The notes beneath the pieces are model-generated. The model was not told the origin of the DNA, ran no database searches, and worked only from the letters and a program-made list of their open reading frames with translations. From NCBI GenBank assembly GCA_964349515.1, contig CAYGHG010000070.1, positions 1-13,445 on the forward strand: a stretch of 13,445 nt of DNA, read 5' to 3'. Shown here piece after piece: positions 1 to 8,228 of this stretch. Origin of the DNA: CAYGHG01 sp964349515. GTDB lineage: Bacteria; Oederibacteriota; PGYV01; CAYGHG01. The position numbers and the translations under genes were made by a program. Numbering within the stretch: the first letter of the stretch is position 1; each line of letters begins with the position of its first letter.

Positions 1-51
1 ACAGGGAAAAATAATTGTCGTTAGCAGGGAATTATAATTGTCGCTGAACAG
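1..51. repeat. Tandem ~23-bp direct repeats, possibly a mobile-element end
   Basis: Two 19-nt copies, cagggaaaaataattgtcg (2-20) and cagggaattataattgtcg (25-43), match at 17 of 19 positions and lie 23 bp apart. The core TTGTCG is followed each time by a T/A-G-rich stretch and CAG, so a third partial unit extends to about base 51. The array is cut by the window start. Repeated short sites of this kind occur at the ends of some transposons (for example IS21-type and Tn7/Mu-like elements) as transposase binding sites. That identity is only inferred here, because no transposase gene is visible. The rest of the leader (52-112) holds no convincing promoter that would leave the ribosome binding site intact. 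Confidence 0.6.
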
Positions 52-112
52 ATTGCTTATATTAACTTGTAAAAGCGCTTATACGGGCTTATAACGGGCA
101 AAAGGAGGCCTT

Positions 113-1711
113 ATGGGGAGTATTACGGCTTACTACCACGGGTTTTATGTGGATATGAATCTTGGGATTACTTTCCGCGACAAAACAGACAGGCCTTTTC
201 CCGGGGTTTTTGAGGTTACCACTCACGCCTCCGGCCGCAGGATTGTGATACGGCCCTGTGGGTTTGTGTTTTGGAATACCATAGTATCTGAGAACCCTGT
301 TTTCATGGGACGTGATTCGCGATACGATTTAGATGAGATAAAAATCGTGAAAGTATCCCCGGAAAAGACGAGAATCGCTTTTTATACATACATGCCTGTT
401 GTGGGCCGGACATTGACCCGGCTGCTTCACGTCCGGATGTTTCGGGGGCGCATAGCATCTCTTACCGCGGCTGAGAGGGGTTTTGATGTTTTTCCCGCTG
501 TCGGCAGGGATGCCATGGAAAATACCGAGTACGAATTCATCCACGGCGATAAGAGTACGGCGATATACTGTAAAGCTAATACATCAGACCGCGCAAAGGA
601 ATTTACCGTAAGGAGCCGCAGCTATTCCGCGGGGAGAATAATCTCTGTAAAGGTTCATACAAAGCCATTTCCTGATACTCACGCTGATTTTGACTATGTG
701 GTTAAAAGAGTATCACGCAGCAGGAGGCTTACCGGGCTTATTGCTCATGGCGCGGCTGCGCCTGCGAAAGATGAAAAAAGCGGCGTGATGAAGAGTCAAA
801 AGTATTCACTTCATGTGAAATATCATTACGCGCGGTCAGGGATGACAAGCTCGGCTGTTGAGTCACATGAGCCCTCTGTGCCGCAGAGCCGCGGCTGCAG
901 TGACGGAGTGGTACACAGGATGCTAAAGGATACGCCGTTGTGGCGGAAAAGGAAATACGCAAAAGTGGATGACAAAACACTGTCGGTGACATATACAAAC
1001 TACACAGGGAAACTGGCGGCGGATGAATTCGTATTGAAACACTATTCCTGGGACAGCGAAGACGGGTCTGCGGCGTATTATGAGGGCGACAGCATTACTG
1101 AGAAAAAGACATCGTACTATGAAACAGAATGTACGGGAGGGTTTGTGACTTATTGTGACGGTGAAAAAAAGTGGATACGCGTAGGGCAGGTTCATGTAAA
1201 CGGCAATATGGCGGAGATTGCAGGTGCATACGCCGCTGATATGTTTTTTGAGGATGAGTTCGGAAGGGTTGAAAAGATTCCGGTTGAATCAGCCGGCAGA
1301 AAAATAGACATAGTATTGTCAAATGAGAACGGTATCATAGATACATGGTGTTATCTGGACGGATTGCTGTACTGCTCTTACAGGGTTTTCCGCAAAGGGC
1401 TGACCGGCCTGACAAGGATAAAACAGGACAGCAGCGGCAGGGTGGTGTGGGTAAAGAATAAGAAATACTGCCGAAGAAGCGGATTGCTGAAAAGCGAGAG
1501 TGTTGTTTTCAGGCCGCCTGACGGGAAGAAACGCTTTTATAAAAAGATATTTCTGAGGCGCAGCGACGGCACTTTTAAAAGGGCAGTATATAAAGGCAGT
1601 GAAGGGGCGCCTGTAAATAACAGAAACGGCTGGGCCGCTATTGCAGCATCAGAAATCAGCCCTATGGGGTATGAGATGTTTGATGAGAGGGGAAGACCGG
1701 TAAAGGGGTGA
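113..1711 (+). CDS. Orphan protein of unknown function, 532 aa
   Basis: I do not recognise this protein. The ATG at 113 is preceded by a strong AAAGGAGG site at 101-107, which supports the start. There is no signal peptide or membrane segment, and the protein is basic, so it is probably cytoplasmic. It appears rich in short beta strands joined by turns. The C-terminal half contains recurring turn motifs of the form D-x-x-G-R (DEFGR at about 381, DSSGR at 439, DERGR at 524) and an SDGT turn near 484. This suggests a repetitive beta fold loosely like MORN or YD-type repeats, but that is inference. Scattered cysteines form no clear metal site. The gene stands alone between the repeats at the window edge and the promoter of the addBA-like operon. 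A TTGTAA-N17-TATAAC pair at 67-95 would start transcription inside the ribosome binding site, so it is not called. Coding status is very likely; function is open. Confidence 0.75.
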   Translation: MGSITAYYHGFYVDMNLGITFRDKTDRPFPGVFEVTTHASGRRIVIRPCGFVFWNTIVSENPVFMGRDSRYDLDEIKIVKVSPEKTRIAFYTYMPVVGRTLTRLLHVRMFRGRIASLTAAERGFDVFPAVGRDAMENTEYEFIHGDKSTAIYCKANTSDRAKEFTVRSRSYSAGRIISVKVHTKPFPDTHADFDYVVKRVSRSRRLTGLIAHGAAAPAKDEKSGVMKSQKYSLHVKYHYARSGMTSSAVESHEPSVPQSRGCSDGVVHRMLKDTPLWRKRKYAKVDDKTLSVTYTNYTGKLAADEFVLKHYSWDSEDGSAAYYEGDSITEKKTSYYETECTGGFVTYCDGEKKWIRVGQVHVNGNMAEIAGAYAADMFFEDEFGRVEKIPVESAGRKIDIVLSNENGIIDTWCYLDGLLYCSYRVFRKGLTGLTRIKQDSSGRVVWVKNKKYCRRSGLLKSESVVFRPPDGKKRFYKKIFLRRSDGTFKRAVYKGSEGAPVNNRNGWAAIAASEISPMGYEMFDERGRPVKG

Positions 1712-1767
1712 TAGAACTTGAGGGTGAGGATTTGGGGTTGAGGAGGAAGTAAAAAACTAAAAACCTA

Positions 1768-1803
1768 CCCTCATCCTGACCTTCTCCCAGGGGGAGAAGG
1801 AAT
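1768..1803. repeat. Palindromic intergenic repeat, copy 1
   Basis: A CCCTCATCCTGACC lead is followed by a perfect inverted repeat with 9-bp arms (CCTTCTCCC at 1780-1788, GGGAGAAGG at 1792-1800) and a 3-nt loop. A related copy lies at 10804-10838. The first 20 bases match at 16 positions, and both copies end in GGAAT. No T-run follows, so this is not an obvious terminator. It resembles the dispersed CCCTCACCC...CTCTCCC...GGGAGAGGG type of intergenic repeat seen in many bacterial genomes. Confidence 0.7.
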
Positions 1804-1805
1804 AC

Positions 1806-1834
1806 TTGACAAAAAAATTAAATAAAACTAATAT
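1806..1834 (+). promoter_or_regulatory. Sigma70-type promoter for the addB-addA operon
   Basis: A perfect -35 box TTGACA (1806-1811) is separated by exactly 17 bases from a -10 box TAATAT (1829-1834). The spacer and surroundings are A/T-rich. Transcription would start near 1841, giving a leader of about 33 nt to the ATG at 1874. This is the best promoter match in the window and begins a few bases after the palindromic repeat. Confidence 0.75.
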
Positions 1835-1873
1835 TAAAAAGGACCTGAAAAAAGATTAAATCATGGGGGTTTT

Positions 1874-4795
1874 ATGATTGAACTTTTAAAGAAACACCAA
1901 AATGCTAACGGGCTTAAAAATGATTTTTCTGACATCTATTTTCTTACCAACAACCTGCAGCGCGCGAAACAGGCTGAGGCCTGTCTCGCGCGGGAAATGC
2001 GTTCGGCCGGTATAGAGGCCATGATACCTCCCTCAATAATGCCTTACAGGCTCGGATTTCTGATAATTGCAGACAACATCCTGAACAACCGCTATGGCGC
2101 CTCGCGGCTGACTGAGTATGATAACGAGTGGATACGTTTTTTTATATACAAGCTGTCCCTGAAAGCAATAAAGCCGGAAAAAGGCGGGCCTGAATACATG
2201 ACTGCCAACAGGCGCCACAATCTGGTGCCTGATTTTGATGCTTTTATAGCCGATGCCGTGAACCATGTAAAGTGGAAAGAGGCCGCGGCCTTGAAACCGC
2301 CGGCAGACAGCCCGTCCGCCGCATTTGTTGAAGTCTATAACGAATACATGAAACACTCGCGTGAATATAAGGGGAACAAGTTTTTCAGCGCTCTTGCGGC
2401 ATACATGAAACTGCACGAATATCTGTCAGAGGGGAATAAACCCGCAGGTTTTAACAAGACGCTGATTATTGAGGATTTTGATGATATGGAGCCTGTGTTC
2501 AAAGAAACAGCCCGGATGCTGGAAAAAGCAGGTGTAACGGTTGTTAAAACAACCGCTCTTGAAAACCCGAAGCCTGATAAGTCAAAGACGGAAAAGTATT
2601 TTTACGGATTTATGACGCCGCTTGACGAGGCCGAAGTTGTGGGTTACAAAATACGGGAACTAATAGCAAAAGGGGCAACCCCTGATGATATAACCGTTGT
2701 GCCTTATAATTCTACTGCCGAGAGCTTGGTTGAGCTTGTATTTCACAGATTTGGAATTAGAAGCGTGCGTATGGGCGTGCTCGGCAATAACGCTCTTTTT
2801 GATCTCTTTAGGGACGCAGTGTACTTGGACTCTTGCCCTCAGGAGCACGCTGACAAGGTACTGGCTTTGCTTTCCTCCGCCAGCTCGCCGCTCTCGCTCT
2901 CTGCGGGCGGCCTGAAAAGGTTTAATAACTGCCTGAAGAAAACAGGCTTTCTTTTCGGCAAGAACCCGGCCGCAGCTGTTAAGACAGCTCTTGAAAATAA
3001 CCTGAAAGAATTGGAAGAAGATTTAAAGGAAGACAAAGATGCGGATGAAAAGAGAGCCAAAGACCTGATATGCCTGCGGGCGGCGCTTGATAAGCTGGGT
3101 AAGAGCACGGGAGAGGCAGGCATGATGCAGATACTTGAGGGCGCGGTTATCAAAACAGGCAAAACCGATGACGCAGCTCTCATGATGATTGCCGAGTCTG
3201 CGCGGTTTATGGATGCCGCGCTCGAGGGGGTATCCGGAGATGACAGGAAGTTTATGATAGAGGCTCTGCTCTCGGCTGCCGCGCAACGCGAGTTTATTCA
3301 GGAGACAGACCCCAAGACAGAGGCAAAGCAGTACATAAATGAAATCGGTGCCGTAGAAAGCGAAGGCCTGTTTGTCCCTGTGATGGACGCGCGTTCTGCC
3401 GACAACACCGCGTCAAAACACATATTTTTATTCGGGCTGACCGCGGCGGCGGACAGGAAAGCAGCCCCGAAATATCCCGGCTATCTGTCGTCAAAGCTCG
3501 GAATTGAACAGAACGCTGAAAGAAAAGAATCCGAGTACGCCAAAACAACAAATGTAATCAAGAACGCGCAGTACGTCCACATGTCTTACTCATACTTAAG
3601 TATGGAGGGCAGTGTGGAGGGCATGTCAAACATAGCCAGAATGACAGCGGATCATAAGACAAGAGCTCTTTATCCGGAGCTTTCTGATTTTAAAATAATC
3701 CAAAACAGCGATAACAGTCTGATACGCTCTTCAGACATAATAGAGCCGGCAGGTGACGCGCCTGAACCTGCATACATGTATGCCCTTAAAAAAGGGTCAA
3801 AAACATTCGGCTCAAAAGACGGCAGGGAAAAACTGCTTGAAAGTACAACCATAGGCAGCCTGCTGTCTGTTGATGAAAAGACAGGCAAGAAAAGGGTAAG
3901 CGTGACTGATTTTGTAAAATATATCCAGTGCCCGCGGAAATTCGCATACAGCATTATCGCGAAAAAGACAGGGCTGATGCCCTCTGACATGGAGTCGCAG
4001 GCCAGGATGGACAAGGGCACTTTCTGGCACAGGGTTTTTCAGGCAGCGGCTGTTGATTTTGAAAAAGATTTTAATTCAGGCAAGGTTGGGCAGGCGCTTG
4101 TAAAAGCATTTGACTCGGTAATTCCTAAGGTTGTGGCTGAGGCTTTTGGGGAGGAGTCAGAGCAGGACTTCACTGATGAGGCAAAAGGGCTGATAATCCC
4201 GATGTTCGCGGATTTTGAGGCGGCAAGGCGCAAAAGATTCAAGGGGCTAAAAACCATAGGCTCGGAGTATGGTATTAAAACAGAATTAAAAAACAACATA
4301 ATGCTTGAAGGCAAGATAGACAGGATAGACATACATGACGGGGGTGCGATTTTCTGGGACTATAAGACAGGAGCCAGGCCGCCGGGAGAGGTAATCCCGG
4401 TTAAAGGAAAAGAGGGTCAAAAAGTTTTCAGCGAGGATTACACGGGCGCGTACGGAGTCCAGCTCGCGGCTTACCTGCACATGGTGCAGAGGGAAAAAGA
4501 GAGCTTTATTTCAGGCGCCCTCGCAGGCGGGGTTATAGGCTTAAAAGGCAGCGACTCTGTGGAAGACCTGGCAGAACTTGAGAGTAACTACAGGGATGCT
4601 TTTTTGCTTATGGAAAAAGCCTTTGAAAAGTTTTCCGGGGAGTTTTTGGATACCAATATCATGAAACTGGAAGAAGCCTCCGGGTGCGAAAGCGGGTTTT
4701 GCAGGAAGGTAAACTGCTCTTACTGCGATTTTAGCGAGGTGTGCGCGATGCTGGAGCTAAAGGGGGTAAAAGAAGATGATAAAGAGAATAATTAA
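1874..4795 (+). CDS. addB: AddB/RexB-like exonuclease subunit, Fe-S PD-(D/E)XK nuclease
   Basis: Predicted second subunit of the AddAB-type helicase-nuclease that resects double-strand breaks for RecA-dependent repair, in the cytoplasm. The C-terminal domain (about 675-960) is a RecB-family nuclease: FWHRVF with H719, GKIDRID with D816, WDYKTG with D829 and K831, and YGVQLAAY with Q863. Four cysteines fit the AddB iron-sulfur staple: C686 in YIQCPRKF ahead of the nuclease, then C948, C951 and C957 (C-x2-C-x5-C) after it. The N-terminal 650 residues look like a degenerate SF1 helicase core. There is a Walker-B-like LIIEDFDD at about 197-204 and a helicase-like DEAEVVGYKIRELI segment at about 251. 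No GxGKT Walker A is present, so this half probably does not hydrolyse ATP. At 973 aa it is shorter than Bacillus AddB (about 1,160). The start has a GGGGG ribosome site at 1865-1869. The 3' end overlaps the next gene by 20 bases. The RexB name would fit as well. Confidence 0.88.
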   Translation: MIELLKKHQNANGLKNDFSDIYFLTNNLQRAKQAEACLAREMRSAGIEAMIPPSIMPYRLGFLIIADNILNNRYGASRLTEYDNEWIRFFIYKLSLKAIKPEKGGPEYMTANRRHNLVPDFDAFIADAVNHVKWKEAAALKPPADSPSAAFVEVYNEYMKHSREYKGNKFFSALAAYMKLHEYLSEGNKPAGFNKTLIIEDFDDMEPVFKETARMLEKAGVTVVKTTALENPKPDKSKTEKYFYGFMTPLDEAEVVGYKIRELIAKGATPDDITVVPYNSTAESLVELVFHRFGIRSVRMGVLGNNALFDLFRDAVYLDSCPQEHADKVLALLSSASSPLSLSAGGLKRFNNCLKKTGFLFGKNPAAAVKTALENNLKELEEDLKEDKDADEKRAKDLICLRAALDKLGKSTGEAGMMQILEGAVIKTGKTDDAALMMIAESARFMDAALEGVSGDDRKFMIEALLSAAAQREFIQETDPKTEAKQYINEIGAVESEGLFVPVMDARSADNTASKHIFLFGLTAAADRKAAPKYPGYLSSKLGIEQNAERKESEYAKTTNVIKNAQYVHMSYSYLSMEGSVEGMSNIARMTADHKTRALYPELSDFKIIQNSDNSLIRSSDIIEPAGDAPEPAYMYALKKGSKTFGSKDGREKLLESTTIGSLLSVDEKTGKKRVSVTDFVKYIQCPRKFAYSIIAKKTGLMPSDMESQARMDKGTFWHRVFQAAAVDFEKDFNSGKVGQALVKAFDSVIPKVVAEAFGEESEQDFTDEAKGLIIPMFADFEAARRKRFKGLKTIGSEYGIKTELKNNIMLEGKIDRIDIHDGGAIFWDYKTGARPPGEVIPVKGKEGQKVFSEDYTGAYGVQLAAYLHMVQREKESFISGALAGGVIGLKGSDSVEDLAELESNYRDAFLLMEKAFEKFSGEFLDTNIMKLEEASGCESGFCRKVNCSYCDFSEVCAMLELKGVKEDDKENN

Positions 4796-7700
4796 CGCGT
4801 CGGCAGGCACGGGGAAAACATTTACAATACTGGAAGAGGTATTAAAAACAGAATTAAAAGAAAAGGGAGATATAAAAGAAATAAAAAAGGGGCTTGAAGA
4901 GTCTGTGTTTTTAAGCTTTTCAAAAGCCGCCGTGGAAGAGATGAAAGAGCGCATACACGCCAGGCTCTCGGAATTGGGGGAAAAAAGCAAAAGCGTGCAT
5001 GAGGAGCTCTCGGGTCTTCTCGGGCAGAGGGTTTACACCATACACTCATTTTCACTTGAGCTCGCGAGGCTGATGCGCTATGAGCTGGGGCTGCCCGCGG
5101 CTGTGGATTTCATACCTGAGGGGCGCTCTTCTGTATGGGAAGAGACGGTGGATGATTTTTACTCTGTTGAGTTTGACCGTGAAACCCTGCGCGAAAAAGC
5201 CGGTATTAAGAGCCCTGAGGAAAACGCGGTATTTGACCTGCTTACTATTTTGTGCGGCAGGGAAAGTATCAGGGATTTCATACGCGAAAAGGGTGAAAAT
5301 GTCTATTTTGTATCCGGGCTGGGCGGCAGGGTGCCTGAAACCCCATCCGCGGCGGAGCTTAAAAAAACTCTTGAAAAGGCAGGCTTTAAAACAGGCGCAA
5401 AGTTTGATTACGCGGCCATGAAAATAAAACTGCAGGAATTTTTGTATGAAAAGCGCAGGAAAATGGATTTGTTTGAGCACGAAGCTGCGCCTTACTTAAA
5501 AGATTTGAGGGAATGCCTGGAAAAGACTTATAAGCGCAAAAAAGACGGCACCAAGTCTCAATATGAGATAAATAATGACGCGCGTGTTAAAGAACTTGAA
5601 GCAATAGTAGACCCATACATGAAAGACAAAGAGTTTTTGGCTCTGTTTGAGCTTTGCGGTATGGCCGGAGGCGTGCTCGCAAAAGTCATAAATTACATAG
5701 GTGAACAGCGCTATGTTCCGGCGATGATGGAGGAGGGGGTATTTGATTTTGATGCCATTGTATTTCTCGTAATAAGGCTGATAAAGCAAAAAGGGAGGGC
5801 TTGGTTTCTTGAGCGTATGAGCGAAGAGGGGATGGAGATAAAAAACCTATACATGGACGAGGCGCAGGACTCGGACATAGTACAGAACTATCTCATATCC
5901 GTGCTTGCGGGCGGTGATGACTCAGGGATAAACGTGACTGTCGTAGGTGATATCAAGCAGTCCATATACCAGTGGAGAAATGCCTACCCCGAGGAGTTCC
6001 GCGCGATGTATGAGGAGGCGACAGCGCTTAAGCGCTCGCAGGATTTGACCATGTCGTGGAGGGTTAAAAACGGGGAAAACCTGAAGTTCATAAACTCTGT
6101 ATTCGGGAGAATGGCTGAGGCCGCGGGCGGCAGGTGGGATTATGATAAAAAAAGGGACGAACTCAGGCCGAACAAGGATAAGATTGACGCATCCCTGAAA
6201 AAGAAAATAAAAATAGTGCGTGTTTTTAAGGACACTGACTTATCCTCGCTTTCAAAAGAGCTTGAAGATTTCACGAAAAACGGTTCCTGCGGGATACTCG
6301 TAGAAAAAAAGCGCTACGCAGACTGCTCCGGCGTGGTTGACGCGCTGTCAAATGTGAAACTGAGGTTAAACACCGGGACAAAAGCAGGCGGGGCAATGCC
6401 TGAGAGGATGCTCCTGTCGTCACTGCTTTATACGAGGCTAAAGGACAAGCTTCAGTACCTGCCTTACATACTGCTTTTCACGACCCCCGGCAACCTGGTG
6501 AGGGGAAAACTCCGGGAAATAAAAGGCGCAAAGGATCTGATAGAGCTTGTGAGGAAGATGAAGTATTTCACGGAAGCAGCCTATGAAACCTACAGGGAAT
6601 CAGGGCTTGCGAAATCAGCCTACACTCTCATGGATAAATACGGGCTTTGGGAGTATATGTTTCACGGCACACAAGACGGCCCGGACAAGGCAGGGCTTGC
6701 GGCTTTGCGGCGCGCCATAAACTCCGCGCTTGCGTCAGTGCATATAGCCGAGCAGTCAGGCTCAAATGAGATTTATACCGCTGAGGAGATGGCGGCTGAG
6801 GCGCTTGAATCAGATAACGGGCCTTTTGAGTGGTACGGCCTGCCGGGGGCCTCGCAGGCCGCAGGCAGCAGGGAGCTCGCCACCATACACGCAAGCAAAG
6901 GGCTGCAGTACGACAGCGTGATAGTACTTTGCGACATTATGGGCAGGCTGAAGACTGATTCGGATTTCAAGGATAAAGAGTATTCCTATTTGTATCATGC
7001 GGATTTCAAGGATGTGCTGACAGAAAGCCCGGATGTCGGGGTTTCGTATTATCCATATTTTGGTTCTGTGCCGTGCAAAGTGATAAAGCACTATTATGCG
7101 GAAGAGGACGCGCCGTGGAAAGGCGGGCTTGAGGATTACGAAAAGACAATTTCCAGGTTTGTATCGGAAAACATGAATGTGCTGTACGTAGCGCTGACAA
7201 GGGCAAAAGACGGGATAGTAATAGTGGATATGTCCCGTAAAAGCCGGCATGTAAAGTCAGCTGATGATTTTACTCTTTCGTCAGAGTTATCTGTCATAAC
7301 CGGCGGCGAGCCTGTAGAAATAGACCTGCCGAAAAAAAAGGAAGAGGCTGAAACGCAGGGAGAAACCGTGTACTACGCTCTTGAAGAGGTAAAAAAGGAA
7401 ATGGCAGCCGCGGCCAAACCGCAGGAGATTTCTGTGCGGCAGCTGATAAAGCAGAAATACAGGATAAAACACAGCGGCAATGCCGGCACCTACGGTGTTT
7501 TTGACAACATGGAAACCGGCACCCTGGCGCACGGTTATGTCCAGCAGGCGCTTGGCGCGTCGGCGGATTTGGGCAGGTATCCGGAAGAGGCATCAAAACT
7601 CACAGCAACACAAGGGCTTGAGGGAGAGGCGCTCTCAATAGCCCGCTCTGACGCTACGCTGAAAGAACTGGAAAAGCTGAAACATCTGATAGGAAAGAGT

Positions 7701-7946
7701 GAATTCCGCTCAGAGGTGCCGGTGTGGCACATAGGAAAAGACGGCACGCTGGTAAAAGGTGTGATAGACTCGCTCGCGGTTGCGGATGGGAAGGTGTCGG
7801 TGATTGAGTATAAAACAATATTTGATGATGAAGAGGCGCAAAAACAGCTCTCGGAAAAGCAGCTTGAAATTTATGAGGGGATAATAAAAAACATCGCGCC
7901 GGGGATGAAGACAGAGACGGTGTCGGTTATGCTGAGGAGGGGGTAG
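4776..7946 (+). CDS. addA: AddA/RexA-like UvrD-family helicase-nuclease subunit
   Basis: Predicted motor and nuclease subunit of the same end-resection complex. All SF1A helicase motifs are visible: Walker A ASAGTGKT (8-15), motif Ia FLSFSKAAVEEM (45-56), YTIHSF (87-92), DEAQD (361-365), VVGDIKQSIYQWRNA (389-403), SWRV motif IV (427-430), TIHASKGLQYDSVIVL motif V (703-718) and VLYVALTRAKDGIVIV motif VI (802-817). The C-terminal RecB-type nuclease has H919 (GTLAHGYV), D998 (GVIDSL), E1011 and K1013 (IEYKT) and Q1029/Y1033 (QLEIY). The catalytic set therefore looks intact, giving a dual-nuclease enzyme with its partner. At 1,056 aa it is somewhat shorter than Bacillus AddA (about 1,230). The ATG at 4776 sits in the 3' end of addB, behind an AGGGGG site at 4761-4766, so the two are probably translationally coupled and made in equal amounts. 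No terminator is visible downstream. Confidence 0.93.
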   Translation: MIKRIINASAGTGKTFTILEEVLKTELKEKGDIKEIKKGLEESVFLSFSKAAVEEMKERIHARLSELGEKSKSVHEELSGLLGQRVYTIHSFSLELARLMRYELGLPAAVDFIPEGRSSVWEETVDDFYSVEFDRETLREKAGIKSPEENAVFDLLTILCGRESIRDFIREKGENVYFVSGLGGRVPETPSAAELKKTLEKAGFKTGAKFDYAAMKIKLQEFLYEKRRKMDLFEHEAAPYLKDLRECLEKTYKRKKDGTKSQYEINNDARVKELEAIVDPYMKDKEFLALFELCGMAGGVLAKVINYIGEQRYVPAMMEEGVFDFDAIVFLVIRLIKQKGRAWFLERMSEEGMEIKNLYMDEAQDSDIVQNYLISVLAGGDDSGINVTVVGDIKQSIYQWRNAYPEEFRAMYEEATALKRSQDLTMSWRVKNGENLKFINSVFGRMAEAAGGRWDYDKKRDELRPNKDKIDASLKKKIKIVRVFKDTDLSSLSKELEDFTKNGSCGILVEKKRYADCSGVVDALSNVKLRLNTGTKAGGAMPERMLLSSLLYTRLKDKLQYLPYILLFTTPGNLVRGKLREIKGAKDLIELVRKMKYFTEAAYETYRESGLAKSAYTLMDKYGLWEYMFHGTQDGPDKAGLAALRRAINSALASVHIAEQSGSNEIYTAEEMAAEALESDNGPFEWYGLPGASQAAGSRELATIHASKGLQYDSVIVLCDIMGRLKTDSDFKDKEYSYLYHADFKDVLTESPDVGVSYYPYFGSVPCKVIKHYYAEEDAPWKGGLEDYEKTISRFVSENMNVLYVALTRAKDGIVIVDMSRKSRHVKSADDFTLSSELSVITGGEPVEIDLPKKKEEAETQGETVYYALEEVKKEMAAAAKPQEISVRQLIKQKYRIKHSGNAGTYGVFDNMETGTLAHGYVQQALGASADLGRYPEEASKLTATQGLEGEALSIARSDATLKELEKLKHLIGKSEFRSEVPVWHIGKDGTLVKGVIDSLAVADGKVSVIEYKTIFDDEEAQKQLSEKQLEIYEGIIKNIAPGMKTETVSVMLRRG

Positions 7947-8228
7947 GGGGAGGGGCTCGGTTCGCAGTTCTCAGTTCTCAGTTCTCGGTTCTCGGTTCGC
8001 AGTTCTCGGTTCATGGGATAAGACAGGTACGGTGTTAAGATAGCGTTCTGTGCTGCGAGGATAAAACAAGTACGGTAATACTGTGCAATACACAAAAACA
8101 AGATCGATCTGCGGTAGTTTTGAATTTTGAAATGAATGCCGATAAACGAGAGTCGCAAACTACGAAACGGCATTTGCGTAGGAGTTATAAACTAATACGG
8201 TGAAATGAATTAAAAAAGGAGGAACGAC
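7947..8228. other. Intergenic region with heptamer array and TACGGT repeats
   Basis: This 282-base gap carries the heptamer array (7956-8012) and then about 215 bases with no supported gene. Three degenerate copies of an ATAARACARGTACGGT-like motif lie at about 8018-8033, 8061-8075 and 8187-8201. The first two, extended to 21 nt (8017-8037 and 8060-8080), match at 17 positions. I see no convincing -35/-10 pair and no terminator. A strong AAAAAAGGAGGA ribosome site closes the region at 8212-8223. Confidence 0.5.
7956..8012 (+). repeat. Heptamer tandem array 1 (consensus TTCKCRG)
   Basis: Seven uninterrupted 7-bp units run from 7961 to 8009 (TTCGCAG, TTCTCAG twice, TTCTCGG twice, TTCGCAG, TTCTCGG), with partial units on both sides. 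All units fit TTC-[GT]-C-[AG]-G. The same heptamer appears in reverse complement at 9625-9672 and in this orientation at 12283-12310. It resembles the short tandemly repeated repetitive (STRR) heptamers known from cyanobacteria and other phyla. It is not a CRISPR, as it has no spacers. Confidence 0.9.

Noticed and set aside
67..95. TTGTAA-N17-TATAAC promoter for the 532-aa gene
   Set aside because: Transcription would start near 102 and remove the strong ribosome binding site at 101-107.
1863..1877. Four-codon leader ORF ATG-GGG-GTT-TTA-TGA overlapping the addB start
   Set aside because: It has no ribosome site of its own, and its GGGGG serves as the ribosome site of addB; most likely chance.
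5080..5421. 113-codon + strand frame inside addA
   Set aside because: It lies wholly inside the addA frame with intact helicase motifs around it and has no ribosome site or recognisable domain.
7956..8012. Regular tandem repeat as a CRISPR array
   Set aside because: The units are 7 bp with no spacers and no leader, and no cas genes are nearby; it is a simple heptamer array.
7871..8173. Minus-strand ORF of 100 codons across the addA end and the heptamer array
   Set aside because: It overlaps the certain addA 3' end, and its NRELRTE-type peptide is only the translated heptamer repeat.
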